Assembly: GCA_024529925.1 (NCBI GenBank)
Contig: JAFEUB010000774.1
Coordinates: forward strand, 280,001-344,000
Origin: Ophthalmolycus amberensis
Lineage: Eukaryota; Chordata; Actinopteri; Perciformes; Zoarcidae
DNA: 64,000 bases
Direction of reading: 5' to 3'
Made by a program: the position numbers and the translations under genes. Within the stretch, counting starts at the first letter, position 1. Every line of letters begins with the position of its first letter. Positions 1 through 10,804 of this stretch are shown here, in pieces. The notes under the pieces are model-generated. The model did no database searches. It was not told the DNA's origin and was given only the letters and a program-made list of their open reading frames with translations.

Positions 1-1124
1 TGTTAGACTGAAAACTGGATTTGTTTTCCAATTAAATTCTTTTTCTGTTTGTATTGAAATGTGACCGATGATCCTCAGAGGTACCGCCTATGATCTGTTT
101 TGCTCCTTTTGTTTTTGATTGAATGGATTTGTTCAATGACAGGCGTGTGCGTAAGCATGTAGGGAAATAAGTGGAAAGCAAAACCAGAAGGTCTGGTGGC
201 TCGTGGCACACGTTGGTGATGGCACTAAATAAGGTGCTGTATGAAATGGTGCTCAACCTGCATGGGCCCATAAACTCATCTCCTTCTTCTTTCAACCAGC
301 TGCACTTGCCATTGTTTGTACTGTCATCTGTCAGGGTTAGGCTGCTCATTCTGTTTTCTAATTATTTTATTGTAATTAGGTAATCAAGCGGGTTTTGGGG
401 AACTGGAGTGTGTATCCTCCTGAAAATACTTGTCACACACACACACATCTGTGGGGGGCATGTGTTAGTTTGCAGCCAGCTTTGCCTTCTCTGCTGCTGT
501 GTGACACCAGTGTGCGTTCCCTACAGCCCAAGGGAAGGCTGCCTGGAAAGGGCCGGAGCTGGCCGTGGTGCTGAAAACCTATGATCGCGTCAGCGTTAAC
601 CTGAGTTTGACACAGGTCATGCTGGGATATCACTACTAACTTGCCCCGATGGTTAGGGGCTAGTTGATCATTATTTAAAGTCAGTAATGCACATTTTAAA
701 AGAGGAATTGTTACTGGTGAAAACGTGACAAAGTGACTGCGCTGGGTTTGCTGCATTGTAACTTGTGTGTGTAGCGGCAAGCCTCTGTTTTGTGTGGGAA
801 GCGTGTGTCTGTGAGGGAGAAGCTGAGAAATGCTCAGTGGGAGCATAAGCAGACTGGCAGAGAGGAAACAGCTCTGTAGGGGGAAGTGGGTGGCGCTGAA
901 AACGGCCGTTGTGTTTCCGTTGCTCAGCTGGAATGAAACACGTGTTTCCCATGTCTCTGAACGGGAGTAGAAACATGGTCGCACGGCTGTTTTATGTCAC
1001 GAGTGCGCAAGTAAGGAAGGCCTGTGCAGGGAGTAAGGGGGGGGGGGGATTTTTGCATTCCTTGTCGTACCATTTTGATTTTTTCAGTCTCTGTTTTGAT
1101 GCTGAACTGTTCTTAGTGAGACCT
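1..1124. other. Non-coding stretch, nothing recognised
   Basis: No frame here has the composition or motifs of a known protein. The longest open frames are low-complexity shadows. A short (CA)7 run lies at 434-447 and a run of 12 G at 1037-1048. I see no convincing splice-bounded exon. Confidence 0.6.
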
Positions 1125-1526
1125 GGGCACCGTGCCACGTACGTGGCTAACTTAGTTAGCCGGATACTTTTCAGGATAAGATGACGTAGATCAGGCTTTT
1201 CGGTTCCACGAAGCAAGTTCGGCAAAATCACCATGGCAACACATCCAAAAGCTTGAACCTGCTCCAGCGCAGGCTAAGTGAGGGTAGCTGGATAAGCTGG
1301 TCACTCCCCCGGAAAAAATGGAAGCTCCTGTCATATACGGTAGTCGAATGTGCTTGCGCATATACTGGGGGTTATACGGGAGTTCCGGAAATGCATGTAA
1401 AGTGAGACACACGGTGATCCTTAAAACCAGCTGAGCAAACTAAGAAGCCTCTATTGCATTAATGTGCAGCTCCCTTCCTCAGAGATCCACTGATGAAGGA
1501 GGATATTAGTTAGATGAGCGTTTTAT

Positions 1527-1833
1527 AGGGAGAGAGTTCTTCCACATCGCCAAGATCCGTTATCACATCATGATGACTTCCTATACGAGCGCTATCGATT
1601 CTGCCGACAATAAATCATTTATTTGCAGACCTTCTCGAGCCATACATTGAACACCACACGCCGCAGCCGAGCACTGACTGTCCCACAGACTGGATGCAGC
1701 CTTGCGCTGTTCTGCGAGTGGTACATTTTAGTACAGTGTCGGCGATGCGGAGAACATGGGGAAAGCCGCTGCATGCCGTGCTGTTCGTAAAGTTCATTTG
1801 GCGCTTAATAAACTTATGGATGTGTTCATTACA
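1527..1833 (+). pseudogene. Harbinger-type transposase, N-terminal remnant
   Basis: Read in two frames, this stretch gives blocks I recognise from fish Harbinger (HARBI1-like) transposases. In one frame there is a segment with DDFLYERYRF (about 1572-1601), then IIYL, then TTRRSRALTVPQT (about 1650-1690). After a frameshift near 1710 comes ASGTF, a stop, then YSVGDAENMGKAAACRAVRK (about 1735-1793) and LMDVFIT up to 1833. There are stop codons at 1611 and within the codons following ASGTF. Family proteins run to about 350 residues with a DDE nuclease domain. Only about the first 110 residues' worth is left here, and the sequence then runs straight into the opposing Myb-like exon 2. It cannot encode an active enzyme. 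The assignment rests on recognised motif order, not on an alignment. Confidence 0.8.
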
Positions 1834-1882
1834 TCACCATGGCACATATTGTGCTGACTCACCATTCTGAGTTGTGTGTGTG

Positions 1883-1926
1883 CTTCGTGTTTACTTGCTC
1901 CCATGTCCTCTTGATGGCTGGTTGCA
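1883..1926 (-). pseudogene. Harbinger Myb/SANT-like protein, broken exon 2
   Basis: The minus strand reads Cys-Asn at 1926-1921, then loses a base, then continues in a shifted frame as IKRTWEQVNTK (about 1915-1883). The second SANT helix of these proteins typically carries an (I/V)KRTWxQVK motif preceded by CNP, so this is the expected continuation of the exon at 2432-2601 after an intron of about 505 bp. The acceptor AG is not preserved. After NTK the family's Lys/Tyr-rich helix is replaced by unrelated sequence, marking the internal deletion junction with the transposase fragment. Confidence 0.65.
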
Positions 1927-2431
1927 TACATGAGGTTAAAGCACTCATAATGATATGACAGTGTTATTAGTACACCAGCACATCATTATTGTAGAAAATG
2001 ATTAAGGTGGACTCATGATAAGAACAGAGAGAATCACACACTATTTCTTTTCACTGCTTCAATTGATTGAATGTCTGATTATGAATAATACACATACTGA
2101 TCCGCCCATAAACAGATTCTCACACACACATATTCAAACTAGTTATATATGGTAATCTACACATACATGTATATACACATATATAGTAGGCTACATGATA
2201 CATAAGGGCATACAGTACATATATCCTCATAATTCGTATCAATTAGATCCTCTTTGGGCTTGTTTTTATCTACTTATTCTGAAAGAGTTGAGATCATTAT
2301 TGTCGCTATAGATCTCATTGGATGATGCATTCATGAAGCCTACTGCCAGCAGGCACATTTAAAGACATATAATCTGATTGATTGGGGTGATGAGGCATTC
2401 AAATTAGCTGATACATTTCCCCAACACTTAC

Positions 2432-2601
2432 GCATTTAACTTGTCTGTGATATTTTGCCGCGCTTCCTGTCTAGCCCTCGCAGCGGTGGCGGTGTTCGAT
2501 TTTTCCGTGATTATGGTCTTGAAATCCTCATATGCGTTCATGATCATCTCCTGCTCGTCAGCGGAGTAAAAAGCGGCTCTTTCTTTGAGTTTATTTGACA
2601 T
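2432..2601 (-). pseudogene. Harbinger Myb/SANT-like protein, exon 1 (open)
   Basis: On the minus strand an ATG at 2601 opens 56 codons with no stop. They begin MSNKLKERAAFYSADEQEMI, followed by residues 21-40 MNAYEDFKTIITEKSNTATA, and end at KLN plus two bases. The frame stops at a consensus splice donor (GTAAGTG, 2431-2425). This is the N-terminal helix region of the Myb/SANT-like (naif1-related) DNA-binding proteins encoded beside PIF/Harbinger transposases, where they help the transposase bind DNA and enter the nucleus. The exon is intact, but exon 2 is frameshifted and cut short, so I annotate the gene as a pseudogene. A conserved tryptophan I would expect in EAWQ reads as arginine (EARQ). 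It is shorter than 60 codons and so easy to overlook. Confidence 0.75.
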
Positions 2602-2830
2602 TGTACTGTTAGAACATGGTTTCGGTGATCGACGCTTCCCCCTTTTGACGTAGGACGGGCACGTGGAATCATCCTGATCCTGATCGTCTGGTTCGAATTA
2701 ACGAGACTGTTTGAGAGCGGATCAGCCTTGCAGGAACCGAGATAGCCTGACATCAATCATCTCGTTAATGTAGGCTGGCTAATAGGACATTTGATCGACT
2801 TTGCTGAACCACTTACGTGGCACGGGGCCC

Positions 2831-4611
2831 TGCTTTACTGGCTGATTCATCATAAATAGAGTTTGTTTTTGTAACCAGCCATGCTTAATTTGTGTGGTTG
2901 AAACTGTACAGAGAGGATTGTATTAATTAGATCGGTGAAATCATTACATTTATAATCTGGTAGTTGAGTCTTTGGTCTGACACTGAATGCCCTGATGAGG
3001 GAGGGGTCCATGTCAGTGATAGTAGTAGTAGTATCTCTATATAGTTTTAGGGACAGTTGGTGTCTATGAAAGGTTACACATGAATCTACTGCCATGGAGA
3101 AGTTACCAAATGGGCTTTCTTTATCCTGTCTTGAAAATGAAATGAAATATCAAAGGATATTTTAAATCACTGTGTAAAAGACTTAAAAATCAAAGAGTGC
3201 TTTCGCCATATATTTTCGGAAATTAAACAAAACGTCGCATGAATCTCGGCACCTTCTATAGCGTAGCAAAGGCAAAACAAGCAGGCCAGGGGGAAAAAGA
3301 GAGGAGCAGACATGAGGCTCTCGATAGGGGATCACGCATTTTCATCAATATTAATGGATAAACAATGATACTTCAAAGTAAAAAAAAGTAGCTTTGTAAA
3401 CGTTTGCAAGCAGGTGACAAATAAGGTGCATAAGGTTTGGGAATTATACTTGATAACCAAAATTTGACATGGAAAGCAAACATCTTAGTTTTCCACTTGC
3501 ACTCAAACGTATTCGTGGAGGGACTCACTTGCATCGCACAGATAACTGGCAAGTATCTCTTTATTCCTGTTAAAACTACAAAGTTAGCAATTATTACCAC
3601 TTTGTTCACACCACGACAGTGTGACTTAGGATAATGTTAACAGGCCAAATGTGTGAATGTCAGTCTTTACAAAAAAGGTTCCACAATAACTCTCCAAGTC
3701 TCTCCAAGACTGAGAGCAGATTTGCAGGTTGACGTTCTACTGACAGGTTATATATGACTGTAATGGATGTTGACAGTTTTACACTTCAACATGAGTAAAT
3801 GCTTTGACTTATTTGTCATAGTTGTATATGATATGTCTTGTGCTAAACGTTTGATAGCAGAAGTATTTCAGGAGCAGGAAGACCAATATGTTGCTTCAGA
3901 ACCATTTCCTCAGTTCTGTCGTTGAAATGGTTTCAGTGTGATATGAAGTCAAATAATGTGACCTTTGTATGTCCACAACTCTACAAATACAGTACAATGC
4001 CTGAGCTTGCAGTAACTAAGTTAAATCTGCTGGTAAAAGGGATTAAGCCTGAAGCCGTGGTTAGCAGGCAGGCTCTCTCTCTCTCTCAGTCAGTAACATA
4101 AACTCACTAATGAGTTGTACATGGTCATATACATTACAGGCAGAAATAAGACTGTGCAGGCACATTATGCATACCTCAGCCTCTAACTATCATGGTATTT
4201 AATGTGTTTAACTGTCACCTAAAATAACAAGTAATAACTGGGAAAACTGTCAGTAAAATCTCACCTACTGTCCTGTCACTTTATTTACAATTCTGAGATA
4301 CAGGCCAATTTTCTGCCCAAATTTAGGGGCCGCTTCAATGTCAGCGGTTTGCTTGCCATGTCGCACAGCAAGAGAAATATGAAGCAGATTAATAAAAGGG
4401 GCTCCTACTCAGACAGTCAATGAGATATAGATACATAGATATATGGGTAGATAGATAGAATGATGGATAGATGAATAGATGGAGAGGCGGATTGATAGAT
4501 ATTTAAACCTCCTTTATGTCTCTGCTTTTATGTTTCTTATCTTGTCCTGGAAGTGGACTGGAATGATAATGTGTCTCTGTTAAACCCCTGCATTATCATA
4601 TCCGTCATTCA

Positions 4612-4650
<39 letters not shown>

Positions 4651-7429
4651 GAAGGGGCTGTTGAAATGGCAGAGGTGAAGGAGAGACATGATAACAATAT
4701 TCATATGATTATAATACAGGGGCTTTAAAGGGGAAGGACAAAGTCTTGAATAACGGTTCGTTTTAAGATAGTTGTTATCATACGTGCAATCTTGGCCTCT
4801 GAAGTGTTGTTCAGCAGTGAGTGGAGGGATCCAAGATCCCACAGACCTCTTATGCTTTAACATGAAGAGCAGCATTTTCATATGATCAGCACTCCAGTTA
4901 CATACACGCACAAACACCGATAATCACTTTTGCCCACATGTCTCCATGCCCTACTCCTATTTGCACACAAAAAGAGAGCAATGCTGAAAGGAGTGTGGTG
5001 CACAAAGTCACTCAGCTGCCCCTCTGGTTAAAAGAGCCTTGATGCCCTGTTAAATATTCCGTAAAACCCTTTTGGCTCTCCAGCATTCATTCACACACTT
5101 TAAAGAACGTTATACTTTACTCTCCTCTCACATCCGTTTTTTACAGTTACAATACAGTAGATTCAGAAGGTGAGCACATTTGAATGTTAAACTGGTCTTG
5201 TGGGATGCATCTATTTATTTGTAAATGGATGGACATGTCTGAGATTTGTTTTGTAAAATTGAAACCAAATACTTTTTTGATGACAAACTCCATTAATTTA
5301 CCAGCCAATATGGCCACGTCGTGATTTAATGGCCCCACAAAGACAGTGAAACACATGGTTGGTCAAGCTTTAGCACGTTCATTAGGATGTATAGACCAAA
5401 TAAAGTAATATTGCTGGTGCGTTTGGCTAATTTTGTGCTCCTTAACCTTGAAATGAGGGCATAATGAGAATAGCTCTGGTCATGGTCTGATCCCCTTATC
5501 TAGCCAGAGTCCCTTACGAATGTAATGTTGTCTCTGCAGTCGAGCTTTACACTGGTATTCCGAATAACCCTAATAATTACATACTGTATGTGCTCAATTT
5601 TGGCATCTAAGTCAGTGGGCAGGCTTGGTGATGGTGTGTGTGTGTGTGGGTTGGTGCAGGGAGCATTTGAATTTAAATGCAGACCTATGTAAACACAAGA
5701 TGATCACATGTTATTTAAAGATCCCACAAACTTTACATTCATTTTTTAACTTTTGCATTTCACAATAGTTCATTTTACTGGCCCGTTCGTCTCATATTTA
5801 ATGTAATCATTACTAGAAATCTATTTTCCAATCCGCACACCAGACTCAAGTCAGTTTCAAACCCCGAGCGTGCGGACAGCAGAGAACTGGACGGTACTGC
5901 AGGAGCGGTTGCAGATGTTTCACTGGATATTTTGAGAACTAAGACCGAAGTAAATTAGCTGACATCAAATCAATGAGCTCTCAACACTAGTCAGAAAACG
6001 AACTTATAAATAAGTCAGGCAAGCATTGGGTCAGTGCTATATGGCACGGTGCATTAGACTTGCTGTACAGCACTGCTCTTTATTCATGCATACTAGCGGT
6101 CGTGGTGCAGGATCCTCATGCTAGAGGAGGCTTATTTGTGTCCTTAGGGTTGTTAGTACAGATACCTTGCCTGAATGACGAAGACTTTAACAGCCACTGG
6201 ACCATTAGGATAGCCTTGAGAACACCACCTCCAGCTGCTCAGCCCACATCCTGAAGACTACAGATCTCCTGGGTAGTTCCCAAGTGTTCGTCTTATTGAA
6301 TGTTGAAAAGGTTGCTGCAGAGTAAAAGCATGAGCGGCTCACACCCACTGGTATATTTACCCATTTTAAATGAGACCGCTACAGCAGTTTTACTGTAAAA
6401 AATACAAAGCAAACTGACCAAAGGCATGAATAAAAGTTGATCAAATTCTATCTACTATGGCATCATTTGAATTGTTTTCGAGTAGAAACACCTCTGTTTA
6501 TATGGAGTTGAGGTCACCTGGGGCTGTTTCTGGAGTAAAGATGTGCACACATGAGAAGTTAACACTAAAACTACTAGCGTTGGTATTGATATGTCTACTT
6601 TGAATGTTTTCTCTGATTCATTTATATAATCCAGGCAGCATATTTTCATACTGAAACACCAACCTAAGTCTCAGTCCTCCAATGCCAAAGTGCACTTTCA
6701 CACGCACGCAACGGGCCCCAGATGCATTATCCGTTATAAAAGTACCATTTCATTTCTAACAGTTAAAAATCTGCCTGACTCTATGTATGTCTTTGACTTT
6801 ACTGTATTATGTTTCCTCATAGGAGTGAGAGTTAGCAAAGTAGAAGAAGATGACTCTGCCTGTGCGTACACAAAATACACATGATATAAACACAAGTGAC
6901 ATTTGCTTTATCAGGCAGATGTAGAACTGCATAGTATCTTAATTACTCAAAATGTAAGGTGACTAAAAATGGCAACCTTATTTTCAGGTTCCACAACTAA
7001 AAGCTGATGCCTGTTTGCCAGCCTGGAAACCACTTCTAAAAGTTAGTGTTGAGCCCTATAGTGGTTTTGTATGCATGTGATAGGCATATCAGTCTTTTTA
7101 CTGGTAAATAATGATTTGAAAACAAGACATGACTCCTGTTCAATGGAGAATGAATCTGACCAAATGGAAAGGAACCGAAGATCCCCACCGCCTCCCTCTG
7201 TCTCACTCTCACACTCACACTCTCTCTCACTCTCTCACACAAATATATTCCAAATGTCCAGAAAGAATCTTCAACCCTCAGCCTCTCCTTGTTCCCTCTA
7301 ATCTTACAATTGGGTGTCTGAGGCTGTCGTGTGCTGATCGAGGACTGTATTCAGCTACAAACATTATAGCCAGTAAACACTCATTTTGTGTCGGTGAGGG
7401 TGGGAGTCCATTGATGAGGCCATTTAGCT
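2831..7429. other. Non-coding stretch with simple repeats
   Basis: I see no gene. Simple repeats include a degenerate GATA-like stretch at 4424-4500, a (CA)n run at 4614-4646, and CT/CA-rich sequence at about 7195-7240. Open frames here are short and low-complexity. Confidence 0.55.
4614..4646. repeat. (AC)n microsatellite
   Basis: Uninterrupted AC dinucleotide run of about 16 units. Confidence 0.95.
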
Positions 7430-7690
7430 TCTTTCACAACCAAATGATTAATTTGCATGAATTCAAGATACAAATCCTTTTCACTGACAATGATAATTAC
7501 TCTCATTATTGCCACACAAATAACCGTATCATCTGAGTGAATAGGCTCATGAATGATTGTATTTAAGCTGTCAAGGCTCTTTCCCGCTTCCTGTCTGCAA
7601 TTGATAATTCTTTTGGCATTTTGCCCATATGAAATCAGGATTTGCATATGCAAACAGGCTTTAATGACACACTCGTGTAGCCTTCATAGT
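7430..7690. promoter_or_regulatory. Candidate conserved non-coding block with POU/homeodomain motifs
   Basis: The block holds ATTTGCAT-type octamers near 7450 and 7640, TAAT-type cores (AATGATAATTAC, TGATAATTC) and no coding signal. At 7640-7655 two octamers overlap head to head (ATTTGCATATGCAAAC), the form bound by POU-factor dimers. This is a composition- and motif-based guess at a developmental enhancer; conservation was not tested. Confidence 0.3.
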
Positions 7691-8760
7691 AATTGTTACA
7701 CGCTTCCTGCAGCCTAGCTCCACTTTTTTACCATGCTTTTTAGAAAACATGATAGCACTAATGCAGAATGAGTGCAGATGTTTGAAGGACGGCAAACATT
7801 TGCACTAACGCAAGCAACAAAGTACATCATAAATCAAAGCCACAGATTGACAAAAGAATGATCGGATTAATGTTATATTGCCTTGTCAAGGATTCTAGGT
7901 TGGTAAATTCTCCATCATGAGATTTACTTTCTGTTTAGAGGGAATGATTTCAATTTTGTTTCATATTAATTTATTATTTATAAAATATTTTATGGTTATC
8001 TGTTATTTAGTATGAACTGACCCTCCTCGTCAGTGTTTTGGTTCATTTAGTAAAAAAAACAAATAATAATTTTAAAGAAATAGAGGTAGAAATTAAACAC
8101 TAACGTATGGTTTATATTTTGCAATACCGTGTCAAGTGTTGATTGTAATTGTAACCGATACATCAAATTGAAGCTCAGAACATGCCGTTTTTACCCCTTT
8201 CCTCAATTTAAAAAGTCCCGTCAAAATATTGAAAATTATGTTTTACCGTCATTTTTCATCTGTGTGAGATATATCATGCTGTCTATATCAGCCATAGGTT
8301 TCATGGAAATTTCAATTTCTGATTGTTCATTGTTCCCCAGTTAAAGGGGCGGTGGTGGTGGTGGTGGTGGAGTTCAGACAGTTCATAAAGCTTATTTTAG
8401 TTAAAAAATAAAAACAAAAGAGAGATGAAAATACAGTATAAGGCTATGGAAATCTATTTCATGATTAATTGTATTCCAATATCAAATCAATTTAATGCTT
8501 TTAATCCACAAATATTTTATTGCAAATGGATATTGGGTTAGAAAATACAATATCTGCCAGATTTAATTTGACTTCCGGTGCAAACCACGCCCACATCTGA
8601 TCTCTTATTCAAATCCAGATATAGAGAGAGGTCATTTTGTTGGTCGAGAGGCCCCACCCCTCTCCACTCGCCCCTTCCCTTGGTGCCCTGGTGCTCTGGC
8701 TTGGAGCTGCTCGGCGCCCCATATGGAGTGTGCTATCGCCTCTCATATGCATCCATCCTA

Positions 8761-8762
<2 letters not shown>

Positions 8763-8794
<32 letters not shown>
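8763..8794. repeat. (AC)16 microsatellite
   Basis: Uninterrupted AC run, followed after one T by further short CA units. Confidence 0.95.
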
Positions 8795-8800
<6 letters not shown>

Positions 8801-10791
8801 ACAGTTCCCTCCCCTGAGCTTGCTGTCCTCTTGATTTCCTGCCCTACTAACTACGATGTTAGGACCTCGTTTTGTCCCCATTTCAACCTATCCACCTTCT
8901 GTTGTCTCTCGTCTAGCACAGGTCTGCACAGTGGGACTTTTCTCCATCCAAGGTGGGAATTTGGATCGGGTAATCTACTTCTCAGTCTACCTATCTCTGA
9001 TGCTTCATTCACATGCCAAACTGGAGCCTGACCTGAAGCTGTCACATAAGAACATATACATGGTTGTTTTGGTGTCTTTTTTTAATCATGTTATATCATT
9101 GCAGTCAGCACAACCTTTCTCTCTCTCCTCCTGGTTTGGATCCAGTATTCTAATATTGATTGAGACGCACAGGTTGTCTCTTTCAGCCTCTAAATGCTGG
9201 TGCACAAATGTTAAATATCCTTGAGAGACAACTCGTTTTCTGTGTGATACCTATCCTTTACTTTTAAGGATATTGTCTTCTAAAGAAAGACTATGCATTT
9301 AGCTGACTTCATCCAAGGACTGCTCTTCTATTATTCAACGAACGGCTCACCAGTGAATTGCACAGATAGGAGAAGGGTTAGCTGGATGTGATGTCTGAGA
9401 GACTCGCAGATTCCGCAATTTTACAATCTATACCATTATAATAGAAAACTGCAAACAGTTCAAGCTTGTTTGGGTTGCAACCCTATGGAAAGTACAGAGA
9501 CTCCTAAAGGTCTTTGAAGGGTTGAGGCTCTGCTCATATCATTAGAGGGAATCTGCACGGTTGGATAGCTCAGCTTCAAAGAAGGATACCCCACTTGCCT
9601 TGCAAGTAATTCATAATTCACCAGGCAAACAAACAAACATTGATCTTAGAGAGTATACCTTTAAAGCAAAAACAAGCAAACAGAAGAAAAAAAACAGTAC
9701 ACAACTCACATCGACATCAGCACTGAATGTGTGCATGTGCATCAAAGCAAACGCAACCACTTGGTAAGCAAGGCGTGTTCAAATAGCACCTGCAAGTTAA
9801 TCAGGAGAATGTGTCGTAACAATAATTAATAACTTTCTTTCCTTGCATTCTGTTGCGAGTGAATTGGTTTTCACACACAGACCCACACATACACAGGCTT
9901 ATAGCACACTTCTTCTTGCCCTTTTCGACAGACACTACAAAGGTGCCTTCCATTACAAATCAATTGAATAGCTCTCTTGAGGGAGCTGCAACATTTGCAG
10001 TTTGTGGCTCTCTCCACCAGGCAGAGAGGGGCAAAAACAACGCAGCCTGTCAGCTCTGCCAAGTTTCCATTTCTGTGTAAAGGGAGTCTTTCCAAGCCCT
10101 CACTAAAAGTGAAGAGAATGCTGCAGGTGTAGACTAGATCTGAAATGTCATAATTCATCAAATGTTGATATTTAAAATGAAGAGTCAAAACATAAATAAG
10201 GCAATGGTTGACATTTAAATCAATGACTGATGTTTTTCTAATGTTCTAATGTGCTAAATAATTTCCCTCACTCTTCCTGTGACATACTTTGCTTTCAGCC
10301 AACGTCTTTGTCATGTATAGTGCACCGGCTGTTATGGGGTGATGTTGGAACTCGGAGAAGAACAGGGCAGTTTTCAGACAACTGCAGATAATGAGGGACA
10401 TTTTACAATACCTCCAGCTGGGTAGACTGAACTGGAATTAAGGTGCTTTTTGACGTAGAGTTCACACGCACAAATGTAGTTTTTCAGGGTTATCAGTAAA
10501 ATGTTTCAACAAGGGCCAATCTGTATTGTAGAAAGCGGTCGTTTGGCAGTGAGTTGCTCTTGGGCAAATCTAAGTGTGCAGAAAAATGCACATTGCACAA
10601 GTTCACTTCCTAACCACCCTTCCGTCCTCTATGCCTGATGGAACCATAATCACAATCAGTACTAATGCTATACTATGTGTACAATGTCCTTTCTTAGAAT
10701 CCTCAACCTCTTGTTATGCTGGCTCTGACTCACTGGGAAGCTAATGAATGCCTTCAGCTTTCCAGTTCTCTACCACTCACCAATAAGCCCT

Positions 10792-10804
10792 CCCCCCCCC
10801 CCCC
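10792..10804. repeat. Poly(C) tract, 13 bases
   Basis: Homopolymer run of 13 C in a C/T-rich neighbourhood. Confidence 0.9.

Larger units (their letters stand above)
1125..2830. mobile_element. Decayed PIF/Harbinger DNA transposon, both ends present
   Basis: The left end (1125-1150) starts GGGCACCGTGCCACGTACGT. The reverse complement of the right end (2830 back to 2805) starts GGGCCCCGTGCCACGTAAGT, and 22 of the first 26 positions match. Between the ends are remnants of the two genes that PIF/Harbinger elements normally carry. One is a transposase N-terminus on + (1527-1833), and the other is a Myb/SANT-like DNA-binding protein on - (exon 1 at 2432-2601, broken exon 2 near 1883-1926). The two reading directions converge. 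The catalytic DDE part of the transposase is missing, so at 1.7 kb this is an internally deleted, immobile copy. I could not find a clean 3-bp target duplication (flanks cct and tgc), so the outermost base or two may have decayed. The family call rests on the protein remnants together with the inverted repeats. Confidence 0.85.

Noticed and set aside
433..984. 183-codon minus-strand open frame
   Set aside because: Low-complexity His/Ser/Leu-rich translation with no motif; includes a CA-repeat-encoded end. Likely chance.
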